In this document: positions 1-12,900 of the stretch, in pieces
How the letters are laid out: every line of letters begins with the position of its first letter
Numbering within the stretch: position 1 is the stretch's first letter
Assembly (NCBI GenBank): GCA_010014835.2
Contig: JAAAKB020012067.1
Coordinates: 1-24,534, forward strand
Origin: Apostichopus leukothele
Taxonomy: Eukaryota; Echinodermata; Holothuroidea; Aspidochirotida; Stichopodidae
Length of the DNA: 24,534 bases
Reading direction: 5' to 3'
Notes under the pieces: model-generated
What the model saw: only the letters and a program-made list of their open reading frames with translations
Database searches by the model: none
What the model was told of the DNA's origin: nothing
Translations under genes and position numbers: made by a program

Positions 1-833
1 ATCCTCTTTCCCCTAAAAAAAAAAAGAAGAAAGTTTAGACATCAAATGGCACATTCAGATGCATATTTAGACTACAAAATAGGTCTATAATTAGGTGTAA
101 ATGCAAGGCTGCGCTCTTGTGAATTTGAGAAAAAAAAAACAACTGAAGATGGAGGAAGGGCCATGGTCCATACCCCCCTCCCCCCCCTTGTGTATGCCCC
201 TGTTGAGGAAGGCACTTAATATGTCTGTGATCATCAGAACTTCTCATTTTTGTACATTCCACGTGATTCCAGGCTACAAATTAAATTGATCTCAAATGGA
301 GAGGTCAAGAACAAGAGAGAAATGGTCATATTTCAAGAATTTAATGAGGACATGAATACCATATAATTATGAACTGTTTATATCAGTATGGTAACTGTGA
401 GTACAGGGTATAACGAACAAACTGTTGTCCAACAATACCGATGTGGGTGAACACTTTAGCAAACATAAGCACATCTTAAGCAGAGGAAGACATATGTTGT
501 TACATTATTGTAAACTGACCAGTTAATAATCAATGCTATAACTGCAGTATAATGTAAGTCCTCACCTTCCTCTCCCACACCACTCATCATTCCATTGTTT
601 TATTACTTCATCTCTTAATTTGCCTTCTCCAATGAGTATAATTTTAAACAAAGGTATAAAGTGACAATGCTAAATGCAGATATTAACCAAGCCTCATTCT
701 TCCTCTCCTTTATTGAATGTTTTGAAAATGCTTTTTTCCAATGAAGTGATTTAAAATTATTGTTATAAGTGGATGATATGTCATGAATTAGTTTCTACAA
801 ACCTCTCACAAGACATAGTTTTATTCCCTTTAG
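1..833 (+). other. 5' intronic sequence, left edge
   Basis: This precedes the first visible exon and ends in a pyrimidine-rich acceptor (ttccctttag). I see no exon, no ADAMTS cysteine-rich N-half and no TSP1 sequence. A C-rich run sits at about 172-187. Otherwise it is ordinary AT-rich sequence. Confidence 0.6.
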
Positions 834-967
834 GACCCAGTCAACATTGTCAACTCAATTGTATGCCAAAAGGTGAAAATTTTTACTACACTCAGGCGGA
901 GATGGTTGTGGATGGCACTCTCTGTCGCCCAGATTCATTGGATATCTGTGTTGCAGGAGAATGTAAG
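834..967 (+). CDS. PAPLN: exon: ADAMTS-type cysteine-rich domain (part)
   Basis: The exon enters in phase 1 and ends in phase 0 before donor gtaata. The translation has the family pattern: HCQLNC, then FYY, VVDGTLC, then DICVAGECK. It matches the second half of the cysteine-rich domain shared by ADAMTS proteases, ADAMTS-like proteins and papilin. The DGTxC and CVxGxC cysteines are in place. The reading continues across the next junction as GECK-KVGCD, the usual continuation. The first half of this domain must lie upstream of the window. Confidence 0.92.
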
Positions 968-3900
968 GTAATATGAGCTTTTCATGTATTACTTTTGAGC
1001 ATCTTTCTTTCATTAGGTTTGGTATTTCTTTTCTTAGTTCCATTTTGAAACTGGTATTTCTCATGGGAAATGTCTGTATTGCAATAAAGCAGTAACAGAA
1101 AACTGCATAGAGAATATTGATGTTTTTTTTTTAGCAGAATGGTCACTAATATTTCCCCCAAATAAGCTAGAAAGTCATATAATAGTCCCTTATTTCAAAC
1201 ATCATCAAGCGTTTTATCACCACCATCCAAGCATTTTCCTTCCCTGAGACATCGAATTGTAAACTCCTCAGTGTTTGGGTCAAAAGCTGAAGGGTCCTGT
1301 AGGAAGGTGCTTCTGTTAACATTATTAAAACAAATTTAGTATGCAAAAGTTTGGGGGCCCACACTGATAACTTTATATGCTTTACAGATGGAAATTTCAG
1401 CCAGCTTCCGAACAAAGATTAGCCGTTTTGGTTGTTATGTATAAGTTGTGTTGTTCTGAAATTGTTTACCATGTTTGATTTATCTTTCATAGAAAGTCGG
1501 ATGTGACATGATGCTCAACTCAACTGTTGTACTAGACAAGTGTGGGGAGTGTGATGGAGATAACAGCAGTTGTAAGCACATCTCTGGGGAATTTTTAACA
1601 AAGCAGCTTCAAAGTGGTAGGTTTCTTGAATTTAGTCAAAGTGGGCAACCGTAGTTCCTAAGGTGTTTTTTTTTTGTTGGGAGGAGGGGTGAGGGTGGGG
1701 AGGGGGGGGGGCTGGGTGATTGCTCCTCCTGACCATCATAGCAGCTTTTACTGACTATTGAGAGTAAAGCTCTTCTTTATGTGCCTTGTAAAATGGTAGG
1801 AAAGAAGGGCATAGTTACAGGATTGATGAGGAGGGGGAAGGTTGGGAGAAAAGGTATGATATGAAGGGGAGTGGAAGCAAGCAGAAAAAAAATTGTTATC
1901 AAAGTTTAGGTCTGGGCGTATTGAAGTCAGCATTGGAGTTAAGCTGGTCAAATGTTATTTGTGAAATGAGTAGGATTTCCACCTTTTTTAATACCATTTT
2001 TGTGCTTTTCCTCCTGATTCATTTTACAAACAAAGCATATAAACAATTTTTATAGGAGGTATTATTCCAGGACCTTCCTTCCTCTTTGTGAAGTGAATGG
2101 TCTTCCCAACAAACCTCATCCTAAGAGTTCTACACACATCAAGCTTTTTACAAGTAAAAGGATGTGCATATTGCTCTTTGCCATGGTTATTTGTCAGATT
2201 ACTAAAAGCATTCTGTATATTTTACAACATTATTAAACCCAGGTAGGCCAATGTCATAAATCTTGGTTGTTTGGTAAAGTCTATTTTGATTATGTTGTTA
2301 TTTCCCTGGGTATGATTGTTCAGTTTTGATAGTCTTGTTTCCACAAGTGTACAGAATTGATTAGTAGATTTCAATAAAATGCATTACCTGTACTTTGCAT
2401 CTCTCATATCACTCTCCAATCTATTGAATTGCATGTCCAATTTAGCCAAATTTAGCAAATTATATGTTAACTGTTTCTTAACTGACCCTAATTAGGTCTT
2501 TCATAGGCAAACACTTTGTTTTTGAAGTTACCGATTTACCGAACAATAGTCCAACACATTCTTCTGGCCAGGATTTTCCATTCTTACTTTGTGACTCTGC
2601 CAGCTTTTCATCGCTTCTTTGCATTGGATAAAAACTTGTCATTTAGCCAGTTTGATTGCACCTTACCTTGGAGTTTCCACAATCTTATAATGCAGATGAA
2701 ATTCCTGATATTCTTCTTCCAACCTACATCAGTTGTGGGAAGCAACAGAGTTCGTTCATCCAAACATGTTATCTATGGTGCAGGCAGGGTCTAAGCAATC
2801 GCTAGGGATGTATCCAGACCAGCTATTATATCTATGGTTAATATCATATGCTTGGATTCATGTTAGTACTGGATATGTGTCTTTTTGCTGCTTTACCGAC
2901 TGACACTACCCAGGTGTCTTTTACAGTGACTAATCTTAAGAAGTTTGGAGAAGGTGTGATGGTGTTCGGGTTTAGTACACCATTTATAAGTTTGTTCATA
3001 TATTACAGTTAAGTTTTATTGGAATAAGTATGTGCAGTCTTGATCTCATTACAGTATTTTGAAGTGATAAAACTAATGCTTTGCAGACTTCATCAATATG
3101 ATAACATGATCTGCATGTTCACCTTACAGGAAAGTACAACGATGTTGTGACCTTACCGGTTGGTGCCACAAGTATCTTCATAGAGGAAAAACAGTCATCC
3201 AGTAATTTCTTGGGTGAGTTTTAAGTTTTAATTAAAAACTTATACTGATTTGGTTTAAGATGATGAAAGTCAGAAATTGAAGGACTCTTGAGATTGTATA
3301 ACTCATTTCAATTGATAAGAAGAAACAAAAAAGGAAGTTATATGCCTTAATTGTCATTAAGTTGATCTCACACTGGGACAGGATTTCTGGAATCTTTGCA
3401 TCAAAATTTAAATTTACGTACATAAAGTGGAAAATATAATTAGTTGTTATAAGGAAATTACAAGTTTATGATTTCTCCTCTATTTTGTATTTTGCTGATA
3501 ACTGCGTCCAATCCACTCCCAAACAACTTCTTGTATCACAACATAACATATTGTCTTTGTTCTTGTAGCTCTTCGAAGTGTACAAGGTGAATATTTCATT
3601 AATGGTGATTACATAGTGAGCTCTCCACAAGCTTTTAAAGTAGCCGGTACAACCTTTCACTATGAACGGCATGGTAGAGACAGTCAGGGAACCATAGAAG
3701 TCTTTCAATCTGCAGGTCCCCTTACAGAGGCTGTGATGGTAATGGTAGGTACCATCATTGTTTCAGTTTAATTAATCCCATGACACATGTGTAGTAGTGT
3801 GTGACATGAAAGTGCATGCAGGATTCGATAAAAGAGAAATAATTCAATTGCCACAACCATTATAAAAAGAAGCTGCCTTGTTTATTGCTTTCTTATTATC

Positions 3901-6900
3901 AGCAAAGGAAAAGAAAACACACATTTTGGAGGGAACTGTAATCTTACTATATATGGTTCCTTAAGGATGCAACATTCATGAGAAAAACACCAGCACAAAA
4001 CTCACAGTCAATAGACTGTGTGTGTTGATGATTTTTCAACAGAAATGAAGGTTTGAAATGCTATAGTTAGCCTAATTGGGGACACAATATGAAATTTGAT
4101 GATTTAAGACAGTGAAGTTGTTTTTGTGATTTCATAGGCCAGCAGCAATGATGTTACAAATGGCTGCTTGCTGCACAATGTTGAATTTGGTTGAATTTGG
4201 TTGTTGACCCATATACTAAACTGTCCGTCAAAATGTATGTTGTGATATTTAAGTGTACAGTTCAAAGTCAGTCTGAAAAATAGCCCTGTCTAATAACAAT
4301 ATGAGAACAGTTGACTGAACTTGTATAAAGAATAACCTTGACTGTGCTTGAGTATAATAGAACAATAACTGTGTCAAGAATAGCTTGTACGTAATGATAA
4401 ATGTAAACAATGACTTGCACAAACAATAGCCCTACCTCTGCATGATAAGAAAGTAAACAGTGGCATGCTTAATGAGCACCTCTGCCTATGCAAAATAAAG
4501 CGAACAATGTCTTGTTCAACAGTAGAGCTGGCTACGGAACATACTCTTCTCTCAAGTAATTTTAGCTTAAGATTGATAAGATACATAGGAGGTATGGTTA
4601 TGCCACAAGAGAATGGAATCCATTAAAGAAGCCTACATACACTGGTAGAAAGTTTGTGTGATATATATACACTCTGCAGGAGGCATGTACTTGTTAATTC
4701 ATTAGTCTGTGTGAAGTAAGATACTTTTGACCTAATCAGAAATTGGATCGTTTTTACATAGTTTAGCCTTGTCAGTTACATTGTTATCAAGTACATAAAG
4801 ATATGAAAGTGCACCAACAGGTGGCTGTTACACCTTATCACTAAATGCATTCATTGCTAATCTAAAGTTTGTCATTACAGTAAGGGCATGCAGTTAAACC
4901 TTGGGTCATTGGTATACCAGTGTATGATTATTCACATACATTTGTCAAAGTTGTATTGTAATGTACTGGATAATGAAAGGTGATAGACTCCTTTAAGGCT
5001 TTTCATGAAAAAGTAGTCACACTTTAGCTAATCAATAATGTGGAGCATTATCAACTAATTTTCAATCATGGGAAAATAAGCTCTTGTTAATGTGCAGCCA
5101 ACATTGGCAGTGTCAAAGTTGAATCAAGTACGTACGCTACTTCAACGTTAGAATCATGGTTTCACCAATCATTGGCTTGCCAAATTATAAACTTTCCCCG
5201 CTTTGACTATAGACTTGTGTGAAAGTATGGTAAAAATGATTGGAATGTTAATTATGTTTGTGTTCAACTTTTTCTAGCTTCTTTGAAGAGTTTTCAAGAA
5301 ATTGGATCTAGGTTATTTGCTGTTGAATATGCTAGACAAACAAATTACTAATGCTAATTAGACATTAGAAGCTCCCATTTTTGCTCCCTTTTATTTGTGT
5401 TTTTTTTTTAAACTGTTTTCTAGTTTACAATGGTGGAGATGTGGGATAGTGCAGGCAAAGCTTTGTAGCAGTAGGTTATACAGTATACCTATCACACACT
5501 GCATTGCAGAAGGTTGGAGCAATCAATATCCTTTCAATTTTGAAATCTTTTCACATTTGAAAAGTGTGAAGTGGGGATCCCTATTGGATTTGAACTTTTA
5601 AAAACGTTTACTCAATAAAGCATGACCTATTTGTGCAAACAAGAGAGAGCCTTCCTTCTTAATGCCAGTATATGTAATATAAAAGGCATGCACATATATA
5701 TGACCTTTATTGAACATCATTCAAAAGTTCCTTTACATGATGGAGAAAGGAATTATTTTACTTATTAGTAATGCCAATTTTAAGCTACTGAAGTGGTGGA
5801 AGTCCAACCAACCATTCATCAATTTTTTTAAACCCATAGTAGTGTGAATAATATAAAATAAGGATTATTTGATACTGATAAACAGCTTCTCTACTCTGAT
5901 CCTAAAATCTCTGTTTGATAGACGAGCAGTCTGCTGTCGTAGTATAAATCTACAGACTGTTATCACAAGATGAGCTTAGATGGATATAGTTTCCAACAAA
6001 TCTTCTCAAATAGCTATTCCCTTGGCAAACAGAGTAAAAGTTGATGTGAATGAACCTGCCACCCGAGAAAAGTGAAAAATAATGCTGAGAAATATTTTCT
6101 GTGTAAATATGATGACAATCACGTGCAAAGGTAACAAAAGATAATAAGTCCTATCTTTTGGAGACTCTGAAATTTGGTAACCTTGTTTTGAAAATATGAT
6201 CTGGAGGAAACATGATTTATTTCTTTGAAGTAATTGCTGCACTTTTCAACAACTGGTTGTGTGTTGATGGATAGATGTATTAAGTTCGGTTGGTTTATTA
6301 TAGCATGAGACACAGCTCAAAATGAAGAATTTCAAAGAGGTTATCAACAATGGAATGGGGTTGGTTGATAGTTATTCTGCTCTCCCTATAAGACATGGGA
6401 TTAGAGATGGTAGGTGATGTAGTTGCATAGTATTGAGATTCACAATAGGATATGCTGACTGCTTGTGGTTATATATTGCAATGCATTGCATTTTATTGCA
6501 CAGTCTTTTATTGCATTGCATTTAATTGCATTGCATTGCATATAAATTCCAAGGCAATAATTCAATTTTGTAAGTTCATTCCCTCTTTGGATATATACTT
6601 ATGATTTATTGATGATTTCAAAGTGTTAGCCAAAGTTTCTTTGGCAAAATTATTAAATACTTCATAAATAATTTCTGGTTGTTAAGGCGAGGGGGGGGGG
6701 GGGGGAGAAAACGAAGGGGGTGGGGGCGGGGTAAGGGGGTGGACATGTTTACTGGGTTGTAATAACTCATGAATCATCACTAACTTTCCGATATAAATTG
6801 ACTGGAACATCTTTGGTTTCCCCATGACTCATCTGGAATAGAGGATTTTGGTTTATATAATTTCAAGCATAGTATGAATAATGCAAGTTAAACTACTGCA

Positions 6901-9900
6901 AACTATCTCCCAAACTCACCATCAAGCTGCTGCAACTTGTTAGCAGAGACAGGAGGATGGTTTATGTTTGTAAATCAGGGAAATTATTCCAACTGGGAAT
7001 TACCACCTGTTTCAACATGAAATCATTTGGGATTATTATCTTTAATTAGATGATCCACAATCATCATGGATCTCTTAAAACAACTTAGAAAGTGTCAAGC
7101 TTTGTTTTGTCTGCTGGGAAAGCATCAGCCTTGATAGTTGATATGTTCCAGGCATATCTGAAGTATTGTATACATATATATTATATGCATTTCTATTTCC
7201 CTGATACAGAATAAATCTTGACATTTCATTCAGGGATTTGTGATTTGCATTTGGCATTGGCTGTAATCATTTTAAATAAGTTGTATAATTTTAAATATTG
7301 ACATGATGATTAATGATTTTTATACTGTAGGCCTAAGCCGGCTGTTAGCATGCAGGTATACAATACAACGAACAAGAAAATGCCTTCACCTAGCTAGCTA
7401 GGCCCACCAGTCGGTATGCAAGGTGTCATGAAAAATGAGCAACAGTGCTGTTTTCCTCTCTAATTCCCCTACGTACCCTCCTCCCCTTTAGTTTTTTGGT
7501 TACTGGCATTGCTAATACTTGGGTGTTTGTAAATTCTACTTTTATTTTTTGTCTCTTGTAAAATCTGCATCTCAGTCAATGTAAAATCTTATTATGTTTC
7601 GACAGCTCCTCACTCAAGGCTACAACACTGGTGTTTCTTATGAATACTGGGTACCCAATGGATTTACACAAGCTGACACATTTGTATGGAGTCTTGGATC
7701 TTACCAGGAATGCTCGGCCGATTGTGGTGGAGGTGAATGAAATTCAAAAATCATCATACATTTATAACGATTACATTTTCCTTTTCAAGAATCGTACCTT
7801 TTGTCTGATTTATGATGCAGTAGAAGGTTAAAGAAAATAACATTCTTTGATATTATTGTATTTGAAAGTTGGAATTTCAGAAATGGAACATACCGACTTT
7901 ACATATAACAACACGAGTTGATCTCGCTGTAAATTTACTCATTTCTGTTTCACTATAACAGTAGCGGGAACATGCATAAAGTTATTTTTACGACGTCCCT
8001 TTCGTGATCTATTTTAGTATATCAAGGAAAGCTATTGGCAGGAAAGATACTTTTTGTTGAATTGCTACTGTGAGGTTATTAATATTCATGTTGATTCATG
8101 ATGGTGTTATGTCATTTAAGTAATATGCAAGTAATATTCATAGCATATGGCCTGTGCGATTTATTATGTTCATGTTGGGAGTTGGTGTGAGGTAATTAAC
8201 TTTGCACAAGTGGCATAGACACTACATCTGCAAGCTTTACATCCCCTGCATTTTTTTTGGGGGGGGGGGGTATTTAACAGGTACAAATTTTATGTAAGAG
8301 AAGGCTTTAAACAATGTTCAGCTTTGTCTGCTTGTTTAGCCCTCCTCATACAGCTAGGTTGTGGTATCATTAGGAAATGAATGTAATCAAGTTTTTATTT
8401 CAGGTCCTATTGTATAGACCATTCTTTTTTCTTTCAACCATAGGAGTGAAGCATCGAGAGGTGTATTGTTCTAGGAGAGTGAACTCTGAAGTTGTTGCTG
8501 ACTATTATTGTGATGCTAAAGAAAAACCAGTCTCCAACACCAGTTGTAATATAGATCTCTGCCCTCCAAAGTAAATATGTAACTCTTATTACAAAATTGT
8601 TTTTGAAGGCAATATTACTCTCCAATTGAAATATGTTTTGACAATTTTGGCCAATGTAAAGTCATCTTTTAGAAGGAGAACCGTTGTAAACATTCTTTCA
8701 ATGTATAAAGGGAGGGATTTTCTGTGACAAAAATAAAAATTAATTTCTCTTTTTTATAAGCACTAATAAAGGAATTCTTTAAGTTAAGTAAGCTTTATGC
8801 ATAAATGTAGAAATTGCTATTTGCACCCTTCATTTAAGTAAAACACTCTCTTCTTAAATACCGAAAAAGAATTTGATAGAGATGGAACAACTTAATCTAT
8901 TATCAACAGTGCCTATTTTTTAAGAGCTTTTTGCTTGACGGTACCGAAATTCAGTCACAATTCAATCAATATGCGCCACTATTATGTAATTATCAACACA
9001 GTATAGTTCTCATTAGAATAGAGCATCCATAGATAGTGTAAAACTGTCAAGACATTTCTTCAAAGGCATGAATAACACATTGCATGTTTTTCTTCCAAAG
9101 TGATATTCATTTGATCATATCTGATTAATTGAGGGTTCACTATATAATTGGTTGTTTAATAATCATATATGGGTTTATTTTTTCTTCTATATACAGATGG
9201 TATATTGGTGATTGGTGATTAATTAAGGGTTCACTATATAATTGGTTTTTTAATAATCATATATGGGTTTATTTTTCTTCCATATACCAGATGGCATATT
9301 GGTGATTGGAGTGAGTGTCCTATGACTTGTGCTGGTGATGGTGTTATGCAGCAAAGACATGTAATTTGTATGAGACCAACTGGCAATAATGGAAGAGAGG
9401 AAGCAGATCCACAGGAGTGCATTCGAATAGCTGGGCCAGAACCGGACCATTTCCAGCTCTGTAATGAAGACGTCCCATGTCCTCAATGGTACACTGAAGA
9501 CTGGTCAGAGGTATTAAGATATTTCATACCTGGCAGGAAGAGATACAAAGAGATAGATTTCCTAATGTTTGCCTGCAGTGCTTGACATCTCATGATTCTG
9601 TTCAGCCATGTTCTGAATGAGAAGATGCAATTTCAGCAAAGATTTCCCTGTAGACGTGACACAGTTCTCTTTAGTTAATGACTCTTCCTAATTAGTCAGG
9701 AATATTACTGACAATTGTTCACTCAAACAAACATGATGTGACTTTGTCTCTTGAACAATGAAAACTTCTAATTAAGGAAGCCTTACTTGCTATTTGCAAT
9801 TTTAATGAACATTTTTTACACAGCTTTTATGAAACTTGCTATGTTAAACTTGTAAGCAAGGTATAAACCCAACTGCTAAAAGCAATATAAACAAAACTAG

Positions 9901-12900
9901 TAAAGGCATGGCAACACAGCTGGTAAATGCAAGGTTACAGAGCCATATGGCTAGATGGGTTCAAGGTTTGGATAGGAATGCACATGAAAAACCTGGTAGC
10001 AGCCTTTAAGTGGGAACAGTATATTAGCATTTATCATAATAAGCATCTGTATTACATCATTCATGTATCTTTAGTAAAATGCTTGGTAAAGTGGCACAGT
10101 TGATCATAACATGTAATTTCTGGTCAAAACATTATCTTTTATACCTTGTACTATCTTGTAGTGTTCTGAGCCATGTGGACCTGGTGTACAGACAAGGGAA
10201 ATCAGCTGTGGACATGTCAATGATGTGGGTATCTTGGATTGCGATGAAGCTGAGAAGCCTCTTACAGAACAAGCTTGTGTAGAGAAGCCATGCAGCGATT
10301 TAAAATGGATGGCAGCCTCTGATTGGACAAAAGTAAGAACTTCTTTGAAAGTTCACAAAAAGTATAATGGTTGACAGTTTCAAGTGTAATGAAAGGAAAC
10401 ATTTGTTTTTCTATTTCCATATTGTTTTATAGTTTGATCATCATAATGGTAGGGTTATTTAAGTTCAGTGTGGTTATAGATTGTAATGCTATTGTAAATG
10501 TACTAGGATCTAAGTTTTGGTAGTTCTGAGAGCATATATTGTGCTATATGCAAGCTACCTTAAATGTACAAAATGATTATCTTTGTTACATGAAAATTCT
10601 CTTGATAATGGGTATCATTTTCAACGTGAAGTAAGTTTAGCTTGTTCATATCAGTAATATTTTCATATTACTCTTCTAGATGACTGTTAATAACATATTC
10701 TGCCCATGGTCAAGTTTTTGTCAAAAAGTTGTCATGATGCTTCCCCGTACAACCCCAGTGTGCCAAGGCTATACTTACCTAATGAAACAAGGAAAGAAAG
10801 AATAATGGGGATAATTTATGTAGTTTGTCTGTTAAGTATAAAGCTTGAAAATTCATAGTAGCTTTAATCTTGGCTGTTATGCAGTGGGTATTTAGTTATA
10901 CTAACTGGGATGCATAATGATCTAGTGTAAAGACCATACCTTGTTCTGCATTATAATTTGGTTACCTGCAGTGCACTGGTTCATGTGGTGAGACGATGCA
11001 GTCCAGGGAAATAGTTTGTACTGATACAGCAGGAGTGGTATATCCAGAAGAAACTTGTGTTGACATTACTAAACCAGATATCATGCAGCACTGTGATAAG
11101 AAGAAAGATAAATGTAAGCCAAAGTGGGTGTCCACAGATTGGACAGAGGTAAGAATATTAGGAATCATATTCTTCCAACTTATGTGTCATTAAAATAGTT
11201 ACCCCAAATTTGAACAACTACCTCAGAATATGTAGTCAGTTGTATATTTTTTTAAGGTTATGTTGTGAACAAAGCATTTAATGAATTTCACTCTTTCGTA
11301 GATAAATAGTAACTATAATAAAGAATTTACTTTCAATCAGATGGATGATTTCATAATTGTGCAAATTTTTGAGCTAAAATGAGGCACATAATGATTCCTT
11401 TTATCTGTCAAGTCACTGATCTGCTTGATTTACAGTGCTCTGCCAGTTGTGGTAAGGGAGTCATGAGCAGATTTGTATTTTGTGCATCCCATAAAAGGGA
11501 TCGTTGGGTGGAGGTACCAGAGAGGAGATGCAAAGAACAGAAGCCAGAAACCATGCAGAGCTGTGGTAATGGACCCTGTGAAACTGGCACTTGGATGACA
11601 GGAGACTGGTCTGAGGTAAGGAAGTAGTGTTACCATCATTTTTACATGTCTGGGTTTGAATATTCCTCCAGTGAATTCTGTTAAAACATACAAAACATTC
11701 GAACGAGAATGCCAGAGAGACCAACGGTGTACTTATACTGTAAAAACAACCTGTCATACATCTACACCCCCAACCCTCATACCCTCCATACATCCTTTAT
11801 ACTTTAGTGTTAACAGACAACTACCTTGTCTATTCAGAAAACGTTGAAACCTTGTTAAGTTACAGCACTGACCATGGTCAGTGCTGACCATGGTCAGCAC
11901 TGACCATTGTTTTGGGGAAACTGTTAAATCCATCATAATCATTATAAATAACATGATAAATTGTTCTATGTTTCAAGAAGGGTGGGTAGATGAGATAGGT
12001 AGCTAGTGTTCTCTCCCCCACCTCTCTTACTTTGAAATCCGCACATGAGTCTCTCAAATGAAGAAAAAAAGAAAGGAAGAAAATGACCAAGACAGAAACC
12101 TTCTTTAGAAGTGAACTCAACCTTTTGATCCAATAGTGCAAAATGGTGGTAGACATTTATGTCTTTTTGTCAGCTTGTAGGAGGTTACTCGTCTTACAGT
12201 TATGACTTTCTATCAATATTTTGTATCCTGGGAGTGTAAAGCTGTTGACATACTCCTTTTCTTTGTGTTCTCAGTGCTCAGTTACGTGTGGTGCGGGAAA
12301 AGAAAACAGAAATGTGATGTGTTTCTTGAATGGTTACCATGGTGATGAGGAACTTTGTAAACAATCAAGCAGGCCTTCTCATGTTCGCCGGTGTGTCAAC
12401 GATGTCATTTGTCCAGGTACATTGAGAATCATGTAGCTGTAAAGCCATACTTTATGAATGCTGTTCCTTAAAACTAATTCCCAACCAGTGACACATCGAA
12501 ACAAACCCAGGGCAGGAGGGGAATGAGCATTACAGCTGCTTCTTGTGTATCAACTAGTATAACAGCTGAGAAAGCAATGCTAGAAAGATCAAAAATTGTC
12601 ACTCACTGTCAATCATTGTACCCTTTTCTACTGCAGTTGTCAAAACTTTTCTCATGGAACCATACATATTAAGGATAAAATCTGCATGAAAATACTCCTG
12701 AGAACTTTTTCCCTTGTGGGTGTGGGTGGTGTCAGGACAGGGGGGATGAGAAGAAATGTTGGAGGGGGGTTGTTAGATACTTCAGCAGACCAAGCTATAT
12801 CAGATTATGTTTCAACCTTTGTCCCAGTAGCTGCTGGCAACTCAGCAATTCAGGTAGCTCATTGGGTTGACTATTTCATCCTTATTTTATCTACAAAGTT

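Larger units (their letters stand above)
3745..7605 (+). other. intron, 3,861 bp, phase 0
   Basis: The spacer reads straight across this intron (VMVM to LLTQGYNTG), so no exon is missing. Contents: a TTGAATTTGG doublet at 4181-4202, a degenerate minisatellite at about 4380-4530, a TTGCA/ATTGC simple repeat at about 6475-6543 and a G-rich tract at 6691-6742. No other gene was seen on either strand. Confidence 0.8.

Noticed and set aside
2516-2794. 92-codon Phe/Leu-rich open frame in the second intron
   Set aside because: The spacer domain reads continuously across this intron, and the composition is that of AT-rich noncoding DNA.
9930-9990. tRNA-like segment with gggttcaagg resembling box B
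   Set aside because: There is no cloverleaf pairing and no box A at the proper distance.
11408-11793. Overlapping minus-strand open frames opposite TSP1 repeat E
   Set aside because: They are antisense shadows of a conserved coding exon, with no domain and no start context.
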